In this document: piece by piece, positions 45,093 through 53,957 of the stretch
Layout of the letters: each line of letters begins with the position of its first letter
Numbering within the stretch: the first letter of the stretch is position 1
Source of the DNA: Flavobacterium sp. WC2421
GTDB taxonomy: Bacteria; Bacteroidota; Bacteroidia; Flavobacteriales; Flavobacteriaceae
DNA length: 64,000 bases
Reading direction: 5' to 3'
Assembly: GCF_040822115.1 (NCBI RefSeq)
Contig: NZ_CP162004.1
Coordinates: 1,798,001-1,862,000 of the forward strand
Made by a program: the position numbers and the translations under genes
Notes under the pieces: generated by a model
Seen by the model: the letters and a program-made list of their open reading frames with translations, nothing else
Database searches by the model: none
What the model was told of the DNA's origin: nothing

Positions 45093-46919
45093 TCATTCAA
45101 AAGATTGCATAGTTACCAATTTGTTATACATACCATTTAAAGCAATAAGTTCTTCATGTTTACCTTGTTCAACAATTTTTCCCTTTTGCATTACCACAAT
45201 TAGATCTGCTTTTTGAATGGTTGAAAGACGGTGTGCAATAACTATCGAAGTTCGGTTTTGCATCATGTTTTCTAGCGCGACTTGTACGAATTTTTCGCTT
45301 TCAGTATCCAATGCTGATGTCGCTTCATCCAAAATCATGATTGGAGGGTTTTTCAATACCGCTCTCGCAATCGATAAACGTTGTTTTTGACCACCAGAAA
45401 GTTTGTTTCCGCTGTCTCCTATATTCGTATGTATTCCTTTTGGTAAATCTTGTACAAATTCATACGCATTGGCAATTTTCAGCGCTTCAATGATTTCATC
45501 ATCTGTAGCGTCTAATTTTCCTAGTGAAATGTTTGCTTTTATAGTGTCATTAAACAAAATGCTATCTTGAGTAACTAATCCCATTAAACCTCGCAAAGAC
45601 TGAAGATTCATGTCTTTTATATCTGTTCCGTCAATATCAATTGTTCCTTCATTTACATCGTAAAAACGAGTCAGCAAATTGGCAATGGTACTTTTCCCAC
45701 TTCCAGATTGCCCAACAAGTGCAACAGTTTGACCTTTTTTGACCTGAAGTGAAAAGTCTTTCAATACAATTTCATCTTCGTATTTGAAATTGATGTTTTT
45801 GATAGAAATATTTGATTCAAAAGTATTTTTTTCTACTGCGTCTTTTTTACTTTTAATAGCATTTTCTTGTTCTAAGATTTCCAAAATTCTATCGGCTGCG
45901 GCATTCCCTTTTTTGATGCTATAAGATGCTTTTGAGATTGATTTTGCTGGAGTTAAAATGTTATATGCTAATCCCATATAAGCAATAAAAGAAGCGCCGT
46001 TTAAGGTTTTTTCGATCAAAACCATATTTCCTCCATACCATAATAAAATAGCAATAACCATAATTCCCATAAATTCACTCATTGGTGAAGCTAGGTTTTG
46101 TCGGTTGCCAATGCTGTTTGATAATTTAAAAAAGCGTTGTGTAGATGCTGTGAATATTTGATTAAAGTACTTTTCAGAATTGTATCCTTTTACTACTTTC
46201 AATCCGCCCAGTGTTTCTTCGATAGTCGATAAAAATACTCCTTGTTCTTCTTGTGCTTTAGTAGATTGTTTTTTTAACTGTTTTCCAATAAGGGAAATGA
46301 CATAACCAGATACGGGAATAAAAATAAATACAAACAAGGTCAATTTAGTACTTATGGTAAGCATTGCAATTATCGTAAATACAATCGTTAATGGCTCTTT
46401 TACTGCAAGTTCTAAAATAGATAAGAAAGAAGTTTGTACCTCATTGACATCAGCTGATATTCTTGAAATAACATCTCCTTTTCTTTTCTCAGAGAAAAAA
46501 GCCAAAGGCAAATCGATCGTTTTTTTGTACATCGCATTACGCATGTCTTTCAAGATTCCATTTCTTAAAAAGGTAATAAAAAACAAGGCTAGATAATCAC
46601 TCAAGTTTTTTAGTAAAAAGATCGAGATAATCACGGCAACCATAATGGATAGGGTGTGACCTACACCAAGAGTATCTGTTGTATTGGTAATATAATAACT
46701 TAAATAATCCTCAGCAAATTGTTTGAATTCACCAATTCCAGTATAAGTGGGTTCGACAGTATTTCTTTTTGTTTGGTCAAATAAGACCTGCATCATGGGG
46801 ATCAATGACATAAAAGAAAGCGTGCTGAAAAGTGCATATAAAACATTAAAAAAAATGTTGAGATAGGCGTACTTTTTATAAGGAATTACAAAAGAAAATA
46901 TTTTTTTAAAATTATTCAT
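45093..46919 (-). CDS. MsbA-like ABC exporter
   Basis: This 608-residue half-transporter begins MNNFKKIFSFVIPYKKYAYL. Its six-helix domain covers about 15-340, including the LPLAFFSEKRKGDVISRISA coupling region. The nucleotide-binding domain has Walker A GQSGSGKST near residue 402, Q-loop LVTQDSILFND, signature LSGGQKQRLSIARAV near 505, Walker B IMILDEATSALD near 533 and switch IVIAHRLSTI. Its length and motifs fit lipid A or lipid exporters of the MsbA type. It lies downstream of the phosphohexomutase gene on the same strand, separated by a hairpin element. Confidence 0.9.
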   Translation of the reverse strand: MNNFKKIFSFVIPYKKYAYLNIFFNVLYALFSTLSFMSLIPMMQVLFDQTKRNTVEPTYTGIGEFKQFAEDYLSYYITNTTDTLGVGHTLSIMVAVIISIFLLKNLSDYLALFFITFLRNGILKDMRNAMYKKTIDLPLAFFSEKRKGDVISRISADVNEVQTSFLSILELAVKEPLTIVFTIIAMLTISTKLTLFVFIFIPVSGYVISLIGKQLKKQSTKAQEEQGVFLSTIEETLGGLKVVKGYNSEKYFNQIFTASTQRFFKLSNSIGNRQNLASPMSEFMGIMVIAILLWYGGNMVLIEKTLNGASFIAYMGLAYNILTPAKSISKASYSIKKGNAAADRILEILEQENAIKSKKDAVEKNTFESNISIKNINFKYEDEIVLKDFSLQVKKGQTVALVGQSGSGKSTIANLLTRFYDVNEGTIDIDGTDIKDMNLQSLRGLMGLVTQDSILFNDTIKANISLGKLDATDDEIIEALKIANAYEFVQDLPKGIHTNIGDSGNKLSGGQKQRLSIARAVLKNPPIMILDEATSALDTESEKFVQVALENMMQNRTSIVIAHRLSTIQKADLIVVMQKGKIVEQGKHEELIALNGMYNKLVTMQSFE

Positions 46920-46939
46920 TTAAGTTTTTTTTACCATTA

Positions 46940-46971
46940 AGACCCGACAAATTTTAAAGCCTGTCGGGTCT
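46940..46971. repeat. 10-bp inverted repeat between the phosphohexomutase and ABC exporter genes
   Basis: AGACCCGACA (46940-46949) and TGTCGGGTCT (46962-46971) form a perfect G+C-rich stem over a 12-nt A/T-rich loop, striking in this A+T-rich context. Neither side has a proper T run, so it is not a standard terminator. It may be a small palindromic repeat or an mRNA processing element. Confidence 0.6.
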
Positions 46972-46996
46972 GTGAGAAAAATGGAGTTGTATACAA

Positions 46997-48724
46997 TTAG
47001 TTCAATTGCATAGCAGTAATAATATTTTTTATTTTTTCGTTTAATGAAGCTTCTACTTTATCGAAGTTTTCAACAGCATCTAGTTCAGTATTTACACTGA
47101 TGTAGAATTTTATTTTAGGTTCGGTTCCACTTGGTCTAGCACAAATTTTAGATCCATCTTCAGTGTAATAAATTAATACATCTGCTTTTGGCATATCCAT
47201 GATATCTTCCTCGCCTGTAAGTAAGTTTTTGGCAACAGATGATTTGTAATCTTCTAACATGATTACTCTTTGTCCATTAATTTCTTTAACTGGATTCTCG
47301 CGCATAGAAACCATCATTTGATTGATTTCGGCTAAACCTTCCATCCCTTTTTTAGTGATAGAAATCAAATGCTCTTTGTAAAAACCGTGTTCTACATAAA
47401 GTTGTAGTAATTCTTTATAAACAGTGCTTCCTTTTTCTTTTGCTTGCGCTGCCACTTCACATATTAATAAAGTCGCCGCTACAGCATCTTTATCACGAAC
47501 AGCATCACCAACCATGTATCCAAAACTTTCCTCTCCACCACCAATGAATTGTAGTTCAGGGAAATCTTTTATCATTTTGGCAATCCATTTAAAACCAGTT
47601 AAACCTACTTTAAATTGTACACCGTAAGCCGATGCCAATTCCATAATCATAGGAGTAGAAACAATTGTAGAACCTACAAATTGTTTTCCATTGATTTTTC
47701 CTGCTTTTTTCCATTGTTCTAGTAAAAATGCAGTCATCAAAATCATTGTTTGATTTCCATTCAGCAAAGTCATTTTGCCTTCATTATCACGAACAGCAAC
47801 ACCCAATCTATCGCAATCTGGATCAGTTCCTATTACAATATCAGAATTTGTTTTGTCTGCTAATGCTAATGCCATTGCTAATGCTTCTGGTTCTTCTGGA
47901 TTAGGAGATTTTACCGTTGGGAAATCACCATTTGGAACTCTTTGTTCCTCAACAATATGTACATTTGGATAACCAGCTTGCTCGAAAGTATCGGGAACAA
48001 GAGTGATTGATGTACCGTGTAAAGAAGTAAATACGATATTTAAATTTTCTTTGGCAACAGCCGAAGTACCAAAACTCGCATTTTCGATAGTCGATTTAAT
48101 AAAAGCGGCGTCAACTTCAGTATCTATATATTCTATCAAATCTTCATTTGCAGTAAATTTGATTTGGTTGTAATTTAAATTCTCAATAACATTGATGATT
48201 CCCTCATCTTCCGGTGGGACAATTTGGCCACCATCTTCCCAATACACTTTGTATCCATTGTATTCAGGTGGATTGTGAGAAGCAGTAAGGACAATTCCGC
48301 ATTGACAGCCTAAATGTTTAAGTGCAAATGACAACTCTGGTGTTGGTCTTAAACTTGAAAACAAATAAACATGAATACCATTTGCCGAGAAAACATCAGC
48401 AACCACCTTCGCAAGTGTATCACTATTGTGACGACAGTCATAGGCAATAACCGCTTTTATAGGTTGGTTAGGAAATGAAGTATGTAAATAATCCGACAGT
48501 CCTTGAGTGCTTTTTCCAAGTGTATATTTATTGATACGGTTATTTCCTACGCCCATAACACCGCGCATTCCGCCGGTTCCAAATTCAAGACTTTTATAAA
48601 AACTCTCTTCTAGTTCCTTAGGTGATGTCGCCATCATTTCTTTAATAGCTTCTTGAGTCGTGTTGTCAAATGTTGGCGTTAACCATTCATTCACAGCATC
48701 TAGAATGTTTTGTTTAATATCCAT
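46997..48724 (-). CDS. Phosphoglucomutase/phosphomannomutase (alpha-D-phosphohexomutase)
   Basis: This 575-residue enzyme begins MDIKQNILDAVNEWLTPTFD. It contains the phosphoserine loop LTASHNPPEYNGYK (Ser149), the metal-binding loop GTDPDCDRLGV (Asp301, 303, 305), the sugar-specificity loop GGGEESFGYMVGD and the phosphate-binding segment CARPSGTEPKIKFYI. The length matches the PgcA/PGM2-like group. It interconverts hexose 1- and 6-phosphates for glycan or nucleotide-sugar synthesis. The gene lies between a glycosyltransferase and an MsbA-like exporter on the same strand, in line with an envelope role. Confidence 0.93.
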   Translation of the reverse strand: MDIKQNILDAVNEWLTPTFDNTTQEAIKEMMATSPKELEESFYKSLEFGTGGMRGVMGVGNNRINKYTLGKSTQGLSDYLHTSFPNQPIKAVIAYDCRHNSDTLAKVVADVFSANGIHVYLFSSLRPTPELSFALKHLGCQCGIVLTASHNPPEYNGYKVYWEDGGQIVPPEDEGIINVIENLNYNQIKFTANEDLIEYIDTEVDAAFIKSTIENASFGTSAVAKENLNIVFTSLHGTSITLVPDTFEQAGYPNVHIVEEQRVPNGDFPTVKSPNPEEPEALAMALALADKTNSDIVIGTDPDCDRLGVAVRDNEGKMTLLNGNQTMILMTAFLLEQWKKAGKINGKQFVGSTIVSTPMIMELASAYGVQFKVGLTGFKWIAKMIKDFPELQFIGGGEESFGYMVGDAVRDKDAVAATLLICEVAAQAKEKGSTVYKELLQLYVEHGFYKEHLISITKKGMEGLAEINQMMVSMRENPVKEINGQRVIMLEDYKSSVAKNLLTGEEDIMDMPKADVLIYYTEDGSKICARPSGTEPKIKFYISVNTELDAVENFDKVEASLNEKIKNIITAMQLN

Positions 48725-48772
48725 ATTTTAGTTTTTAGTTTAAGATTTTAAAAGTAATCCAGTTTTTTGTTA

Positions 48773-48853
48773 GAAGCTACATCCTGCTATTCGTTTCAAT
48801 CTTTATGTTTTTAAAGGAAAAACATAAAGGATTTTCACTGCTATCAGGGCTAG
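48773..48853 (-). ncRNA. Structured intergenic RNA-like element upstream of the phosphohexomutase gene
   Basis: Read on the minus strand it starts AGCCCTGATAGCAGTG right after the glycosyltransferase stop. It continues to a perfect 12-bp hairpin (CTTTATGTTTTT, 5-nt loop, AAAAACATAAAG on the plus strand, 48801-48829). It ends with GATTGAAACGAATAGCAGG and ATGTAGCTTC. The two ends pair (AGC + CCTG with CAGG + GCT, a 5-nt bulge between), leaving a symmetric internal region with unpaired purines. From memory this layout resembles an element that recurs between genes in Flavobacterium genomes, with conserved arms and a variable hairpin. I cannot confirm that, nor its relation to the Flavo-1 RNA family. 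Confidence 0.5.
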
Positions 48854-48856
48854 GTC

Positions 48857-49816
48857 CTATTGAAAATTAACTTGACTAGATATTTTATAACGTCCCTCGT
48901 TGCTTTTTGTACGCAAAATAATTTCGCCCAGAAAACCAGCCAAAAACAGCTGAGTTCCCAAAACCATTGTTGTTAAAGCAATAAAAAACCATGGATTATC
49001 AGTCACTAAACTATAACGCATGTTATTGTACATATGGTATAGTTTTGATATTCCAATATAACCAGCAAGCATGAAACCAATGATGAACATCAATGAACCC
49101 ATCGCTCCAAATAAATGCATTGGTCTTTTCCCAAATCGAGATAGAAACCAAATAGTAATTAAATCTAGGAAACCATTAATAAAACGCTCCATTCCAAATT
49201 TAGTCTCACCATATTTTCTAGCTTGGTGTTGCACCACTTTTTCGCCAATTTTTCCAAAACCAGCATTCTTTGCCAGAACGGGAATATAGCGGTGCATTTC
49301 ACCCGAAACTTCAATGTTTTTTACTACAATGTTTTTGTATGCTTTCAATCCACAATTGAAATCATTCAATTCCACACCCGAAGTTTTTCTAGCGGCCCAA
49401 TTGAATAATTTAGATGGAAGATTTTTTGCAACGACTGAATCGTAGCGTTTCTTTTTCCAACCGGAAACCAAATCAAAATTTTGACTAGTTATCATATTAT
49501 ATAGACCTGGAATTTCTTCTGGACTATCTTGTAAATCGGCATCCATCGTAATGATAACATCTCCTTGAGCTTTAGCAAACCCAGCATGTAAAGCCTGTGA
49601 TTTACCAAAATTTCTCATGAAACGAATTCCTTTTACATTAGAGTTTTCGGTAGCAAATTGCTCTATAATTGACCAAGAGTTATCTGTACTTCCATCATCT
49701 AGAAAAATAATTTCATAAGTATAATTGTTTGCCTGCATCACTTTTATGATCCAAGTGTACAATTCAGTAAGCGATTCCTCTTCGTTGAGAAGGGGTATGA
49801 GTATGGATAAATTCAT
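48857..49816 (-). CDS. Family 2 glycosyltransferase (DPM1/ArnC-like, membrane-bound)
   Basis: This 319-residue protein has an N-terminal GT-A domain: MNLSILIPLLNEEESLTELY, IIFLDDGSTDNSW (nucleotide site), FMRNFGKSQALHAGF and ITMDADLQDSPEEIPGLY (DxD metal motif). Two C-terminal transmembrane helices follow (HLFGAMGSLMFIIGFMLAGY, WFFIALTTMVLGTQLFLAGF), the topology of polyprenyl-phosphate sugar transferases. It probably moves a sugar to a lipid carrier for envelope glycans or lipid modification. It starts 5 bp after the DUF4199 stop, so the two are co-transcribed. Confidence 0.9.
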   Translation of the reverse strand: MNLSILIPLLNEEESLTELYTWIIKVMQANNYTYEIIFLDDGSTDNSWSIIEQFATENSNVKGIRFMRNFGKSQALHAGFAKAQGDVIITMDADLQDSPEEIPGLYNMITSQNFDLVSGWKKKRYDSVVAKNLPSKLFNWAARKTSGVELNDFNCGLKAYKNIVVKNIEVSGEMHRYIPVLAKNAGFGKIGEKVVQHQARKYGETKFGMERFINGFLDLITIWFLSRFGKRPMHLFGAMGSLMFIIGFMLAGYIGISKLYHMYNNMRYSLVTDNPWFFIALTTMVLGTQLFLAGFLGEIILRTKSNEGRYKISSQVNFQ

Positions 49817-49821
49817 TTATG

Positions 49822-50355
49822 TTATTCTTGTGATGTCGATTTTGATTTAAAAAAGGCGGCCATAATTAAACCAAAGATGGTAATGAAAACTATATTTGTA
49901 AGTGATCCTTTTAATAATCCTACTATAGAGAACTGATCGTTTTCTTGCAAGTTCTTTATTGCCTCATTCACTGTAGATGCTGGAGCATTAAATTTAGCCA
50001 TAGTTTTTACCATATATTTAATGGTCAATTCTTTTATAGCATCTTTAGCCGACGGATCTATAAAGTTAAACAAGATGATATTGAAAGTTAATGAAATTAA
50101 GATACCTATTAAAGCTGAAATAAAATAAGTTGTAAAGGCGTCTTTAAAGGTAAGTATACCGTTTAGGTCTTTTTTTGTTTTCGAAAGTAAAACTATCGCA
50201 ATAACAAGATAAAAAGCCATGCTTAATAAACCTACCCACCAAGAAGTAAATAATTCTAAATCAATAGTGTATATTAAGGTTGTGATTAATGCTGAACCAA
50301 TACCTGTTATTACTCCAAAAGTGACCCCGTTTTTTTTAATGGTTTCATTAATCAT
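49822..50355 (-). CDS. DUF4199 membrane protein
   Basis: This 177-residue protein has four hydrophobic helices. Its N-terminal part is GVTFGVITGIGSALITTLIY, followed by SWWVGLLSMAFYLVIAIVLL, FKDAFTTYFISALIGILISL and a C-terminal helix (GSLTNIVFITIFGLIMAAFF). This fits DUF4199, a Bacteroidota family found next to glycosyltransferase genes, as here. Function unknown. It shares a divergent promoter region with rpmE2, with a TATATTTG element at 50384-50391. Confidence 0.82.
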   Translation of the reverse strand: MINETIKKNGVTFGVITGIGSALITTLIYTIDLELFTSWWVGLLSMAFYLVIAIVLLSKTKKDLNGILTFKDAFTTYFISALIGILISLTFNIILFNFIDPSAKDAIKELTIKYMVKTMAKFNAPASTVNEAIKNLQENDQFSIVGLLKGSLTNIVFITIFGLIMAAFFKSKSTSQE

Positions 50356-50383
50356 TAGTTTTCATTTTTTATAAATTAATTCA

Positions 50384-50391
50384 CAAATATA
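50384..50391 (-). promoter_or_regulatory. Candidate -7 element (TATATTTG) for DUF4199/glycosyltransferase
   Basis: CAAATATA on the plus strand, exact motif match on the minus strand 29 bp before the DUF4199 start. Confidence 0.6.
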
Positions 50392-50480
50392 GTAATTCCC
50401 AATTTATTCAAGAGCAAAAAAAGTTTTTTACTATTTTATAAAAAAAAGGAAGCAAAGAATTGTTTATTGAAAAATAATTG

Positions 50481-50488
50481 TAAATTTG
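50481..50488 (+). promoter_or_regulatory. Candidate -7 element (TAAATTTG) for rpmE2
   Basis: Exact TAnnTTTG match with TTG 18 bp upstream (50460-50462), resembling the -33 element. It implies a leader of about 100 nt before the rpmE2 ATG. Confidence 0.65.
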
Positions 50489-50524
50489 CAAACTCAAAAT
50501 AACAGAATAAAATAAAAAGTTATA

Positions 50525-50560
50525 ATGAATTTATACCTTTCCTGTTAAAAGGAAAGCTTC
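50525..50560 (+). promoter_or_regulatory. Candidate leader structure in the rpmE2 5' UTR
   Basis: CTTTCC (50537-50542) and GGAAAG (50551-50556) form a hairpin in the ~100-nt leader. A 7-codon frame (ATG at 50525, TAA at 50546) ends within its loop. Ribosomal-protein leaders for L31 are known in other phyla. Whether this one is an autoregulatory L31 leader is inference. Confidence 0.4.
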
Positions 50561-50599
50561 AAAAGGAGTTATAGCCAAACAAATAAAAAGAATTACAAG

Positions 50600-50851
50600 A
50601 TGAAAAAAGGTGTACACCCAGAAAATTACAGATTAGTTGCTTTTAAAGACATGTCTAACGAAGACGTTTTTATTACTAAATCTACAGCAGATACAAGAGA
50701 AACAATTACAGTTGATGGTGTTGAATACCCAGTTGTAAAAATGGAGATCTCTAGAACGTCTCACCCTTTTTACACAGGTAAAAACAAACTTATCGATACT
50801 GCAGGACGTATTGACAAGTTCAAAACTAAATACGCTAAACACGTTAAATAA
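50600..50851 (+). CDS. rpmE2: 50S ribosomal protein L31 type B
   Basis: This 83-residue protein begins MKKGVHPENYRLVAFKDMSN and ends with TGKNKLIDTAGRIDKFKTKY plus AKHVK. It lacks the CxxC zinc motif of type A L31, so it is the zinc-free type B form. It is a single-gene unit with its own promoter, structured leader and terminator. Confidence 0.96.
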   Translation: MKKGVHPENYRLVAFKDMSNEDVFITKSTADTRETITVDGVEYPVVKMEISRTSHPFYTGKNKLIDTAGRIDKFKTKYAKHVK

Positions 50852-50876
50852 TTTTAACTTGTTTTCAATTATACTA

Positions 50877-50903
50877 AAGCCTTCCATTTCGGGAGGCTTT
50901 TTT
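50877..50903 (+). terminator. Terminator of rpmE2
   Basis: AAGCCTTCC pairs with GGGAGGCTT (one G-U) across a short loop, followed by six T residues, 26 bp after the stop codon. Confidence 0.85.
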
Positions 50904-50963
50904 ATTGATATAAATTGGGATGGATAAGAGGTAAACTTGTTAATGAAACCAATAAAAACTTTG

Positions 50964-50987
50964 TAACTTTGGTCCTTTGTAACTTTG
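50964..50987 (+). promoter_or_regulatory. Two candidate -7 elements (TAACTTTG twice) for the nucleotidyltransferase gene
   Basis: Exact TAnnTTTG matches at 50964-50971 and 50980-50987, 16 bp apart; the ATG is at 51000. The first, at 29 bp from the ATG, is the more plausible. Confidence 0.5.
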
Positions 50988-50999
50988 AAACTTTATAAA

Positions 51000-52175
51000 A
51001 TGAATTACATACTTTTTGACGGGCCTGCTCGTAATGCTTTATTGCCTTTTACATTTACTCGCCCCGTTGCTGATATTCTTATTGGAATCATGACGATACG
51101 TCAAAAATGGGAAATGCATTTGGGATCAACCACCACTACTTTGACTGAGGAATATTTATCTGAAAAATATCCAATGGTAGAATTAGAAGAAAATGTGATG
51201 ATTAATGCTTCTTTTATTCCGAATCCAGTTTTAGTGGAAATGATTTATAATCTAGAAGCAAATCAAGCGATTTTTAAAGGGGATGAAGTAATCGCTTTTT
51301 ATACACATGAAAATCAAGAAGAAGTAGATTTTGATTCCTATGAAGTTTTTGAATATGAAGAAGAATGCTTGACTGTCATGAATACTTGGGATATTTTTTC
51401 AAAAAATGATGCTTCTATTCGGGAAGATTTTGAATTCTTGACAGAAGATAGAAAATCACAACCCATTCCAAAAAGTGTCAATGTAATCGCTCCAGAAAAT
51501 ATTTTTATCGAAGAAGGGGCTAAGTTGGAGTTTGTAACGCTTAATGCTTCAACGGGTCCTATATATATAGGTAAGGATTCTTTAATTATGGAAGGATCTG
51601 TAATTCGTGGTCCTTTTGCTTTATGTGAAGGCGCAGTTGTAAAGATGGCAGCTAAAATTTATGGTGCCACTACTGTAGGATCAAACTCTAAAGTAGGAGG
51701 GGAAATCAATAATTCAGTATTATTTCCTAATTCTAATAAAGGACATGATGGTTTCTTAGGAAATTCTGTTTTAGGGGAATGGTGTAATATTGGTGCTGAT
51801 AGTAATAATTCGAATCTAAAAAATAATTACGAAGAGGTGCGTTTGTGGAGTTATGAAACGGAAGGCTTTGCTAAAACGGGACTTCAATTTTGTGGTTTGA
51901 TAATGGGTGATCATAGTAAATGTGGTATTAATACCATGTTTAATACGGGAACTGTTATTGGTGTAAGTGCTAATATTTTTGGAAGTGGATTTCCTCGTAA
52001 TTTTGTGCCTAGTTTTTCTTGGGGAGGAGCTTCTGGTTTTACAACTTACATCACTAAAAAAGCTTTTGAAACGGCTCGTTTAGTCATGAGTCGCAGAAAT
52101 ATTGATTTTGATGAAAAAGAAGCGGCTATATTAGAACATGTTTTTGAAGAAACTAAAAAATGGAGAAAAGAATAA
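51000..52175 (+). CDS. GlmU-like sugar nucleotidyltransferase / acyltransferase family protein
   Basis: This protein has 391 residues from the ATG at 51000 (MNYILFDGPARNALLPFTFT); a TTG five codons earlier is in frame. The N-terminal part (about 1-170) is a divergent nucleotidyltransferase lacking the usual GxGTRxRP signature: it has FDGPARNALLPFTFTRPVAD instead. The C-terminal part is a left-handed beta-helix of hexapeptide repeats: FIEEGAKLEFVTLNASTGPI, YIGKDSLIMEGSVIRGPFAL, CGINTMFNTGTVIGVSANIF. This combination matches the 'putative sugar nucleotidyl transferase' (GlmU-related) family of Bacteroidota. Substrate unassigned; a role in cell-envelope sugars is likely. Confidence 0.85.
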   Translation: MNYILFDGPARNALLPFTFTRPVADILIGIMTIRQKWEMHLGSTTTTLTEEYLSEKYPMVELEENVMINASFIPNPVLVEMIYNLEANQAIFKGDEVIAFYTHENQEEVDFDSYEVFEYEEECLTVMNTWDIFSKNDASIREDFEFLTEDRKSQPIPKSVNVIAPENIFIEEGAKLEFVTLNASTGPIYIGKDSLIMEGSVIRGPFALCEGAVVKMAAKIYGATTVGSNSKVGGEINNSVLFPNSNKGHDGFLGNSVLGEWCNIGADSNNSNLKNNYEEVRLWSYETEGFAKTGLQFCGLIMGDHSKCGINTMFNTGTVIGVSANIFGSGFPRNFVPSFSWGGASGFTTYITKKAFETARLVMSRRNIDFDEKEAAILEHVFEETKKWRKE

Positions 52176-52193
52176 CTTTTTTACTAATTACTT

Positions 52194-52229
52194 TAAAGGC
52201 CTTATCAATTTAGATAAGGCCTTTTTTTT
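52194..52229 (+). terminator. Terminator of the GlmU-like gene
   Basis: AAAGGCCTTATC (52195-52206), 6-nt loop, GATAAGGCCTTT (52213-52224), followed by five T residues. Confidence 0.92.
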
Positions 52230-52474
52230 GGGCTTCATTATGGTATTTTATGATAATCATTTTTGTATGTGATGGGTTAGCGTTAAAATGTTAAATTATA
52301 TATAAAATTATCGTTTTAAATTTCAACTTGATTTTTAGATAAATAATTAGTTTTTGCCGTTTTTTATGGCTTTAAGCTAGTTTTTTTTATCTATATGTTT
52401 TAGTTTTATCAAAAAATAGGAGTAAAACGATTGTTTTATTGATTTTTTAATAATTATTAATCTAAAATAAATAT

Positions 52475-53938
52475 ATGGAAGAGATTATTGGCGTGTTAAA
52501 TGATATTGTATGGAGTAATGCTTTAATTGTTCTCTGTTTAGGAACGGGACTCTATTTTTCTTTAAGAACTCGTTTTTTACAAGTTCGTCATATACGTGAA
52601 ATGTTTCGCTTGTTGTTTGATGGCGAAAGCTCAGAGTCAGGCGTGTCTTCTTTTCAAGCTTTATCAATGTCTTTGGCTGGTAGAGTAGGTACTGGAAATA
52701 TCGCAGGTGTAGCGACCGCAATTGCCTTTGGTGGTCCAGGTGCTATGTTTTGGATGTGGATGGTAGCGTTCTTAGGTGCTAGTACGGCATTTGTTGAAGC
52801 GACTTTGGCGCAAATTTATAAAGAAAAGCATTTAGGTCAGTTTCGTGGAGGTCCCGCTTTTTATATTGAAAGAGGATTAGGAGTAAAATGGTTTGGTATT
52901 TTATTCGCAGTGGTTTCGGTAATCTCTGCAGGTTTATTACTGCCGGGGGTTCAAGCAAACTCTGTTGCTGATGGAATTCAAAATGCATTTCAATTAGATA
53001 CTTGGATTTCTGGAGTTGCAGTGGCTATTATATTTGGGCTGATTGTATTTGGTGGAGTAAAAAGAATAGCTAAATTTACAGAGTATGTTGTGCCTATTAT
53101 GGCAATTGGTTATATTTTAATCGTATTAGTTATCATTGCAATTGATTATGATCAACTTCCTGGAGTAATTTCATTAGTTTTCAAAAGTGCTTTTAATATG
53201 GAAGCTGGTTTTGGAGCTGTTTTTGGTCTTGCAGTACAATGGGGAGTTAAAAGAGGAATTTATTCTAATGAAGCGGGACAAGGTACGGCGCCACATATTG
53301 CTGCAGCTGCCAATGTTTCGCACCCTACAAAACAAGGATTAGTTCAATCTTTTTCGGTATATATTGATACTTTATTAGTGTGTTCAGCTACTGGTTTTAT
53401 GTTGTTAATAACAGGAAAATACAATGTTCAAAATCCTGCTTTTGGAACGAGTGGTGCTTCAGAGTTTTTATACAATGGGGCGCAAAATGTAACAGTAGGT
53501 CCAGGATTTACGCAAAGTGCTATGGATAGTGTTTTTCCAGGTTTTGGGTCTTATTTTGTTGCAATAGCGTTATTTTTCTTCGCTTTCACTACTATTTTGG
53601 CTTATTATTATATTGCTGAAACAAATATTTCTTATTTAACAAGAAACTTAAAATCACCTATTTATACTCATTTATTAAAATTAGTTATGATGTTGGTTAT
53701 TATGTATGGTTCCATAAATCAAGCAAAACTAGCTTGGGATATTGGAGATTTAGGAGTAGGATTAATGGCTTGGTTTAATATTATAGCGATTATTCTTTTG
53801 CAAAAACCAGCATTGGCCGCATTGAAAGATTATGAAAAACAAAAAAAGGAGGGTAAAGATCCTGTTTTTGATCCTGAAGATATCGGAGTTTATAATGCAC
53901 ATATTTGGCATACCATTAATAAAAAGAAAGAAGAGTAA
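52475..53938 (+). CDS. Sodium:alanine symporter (AGCS family)
   Basis: This 487-residue inner-membrane protein begins with IIGVLNDIVWSNALIVLCLG. Family motifs are SSFQALSMSLAGRVGTGNIA, GPGAMFWMWMVAFLGASTAF (AGCS signature region), YKEKHLGQFRGGPAFYIERG and GVKRGIYSNEAGQGTAPHIA. About eleven helices. It takes up alanine or glycine with Na+. It stands alone and is followed by a terminator-like inverted repeat. Confidence 0.94.
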   Translation: MEEIIGVLNDIVWSNALIVLCLGTGLYFSLRTRFLQVRHIREMFRLLFDGESSESGVSSFQALSMSLAGRVGTGNIAGVATAIAFGGPGAMFWMWMVAFLGASTAFVEATLAQIYKEKHLGQFRGGPAFYIERGLGVKWFGILFAVVSVISAGLLLPGVQANSVADGIQNAFQLDTWISGVAVAIIFGLIVFGGVKRIAKFTEYVVPIMAIGYILIVLVIIAIDYDQLPGVISLVFKSAFNMEAGFGAVFGLAVQWGVKRGIYSNEAGQGTAPHIAAAANVSHPTKQGLVQSFSVYIDTLLVCSATGFMLLITGKYNVQNPAFGTSGASEFLYNGAQNVTVGPGFTQSAMDSVFPGFGSYFVAIALFFFAFTTILAYYYIAETNISYLTRNLKSPIYTHLLKLVMMLVIMYGSINQAKLAWDIGDLGVGLMAWFNIIAIILLQKPALAALKDYEKQKKEGKDPVFDPEDIGVYNAHIWHTINKKKEE

Positions 53939-53957
53939 TAATTCATAATTTATTTTG

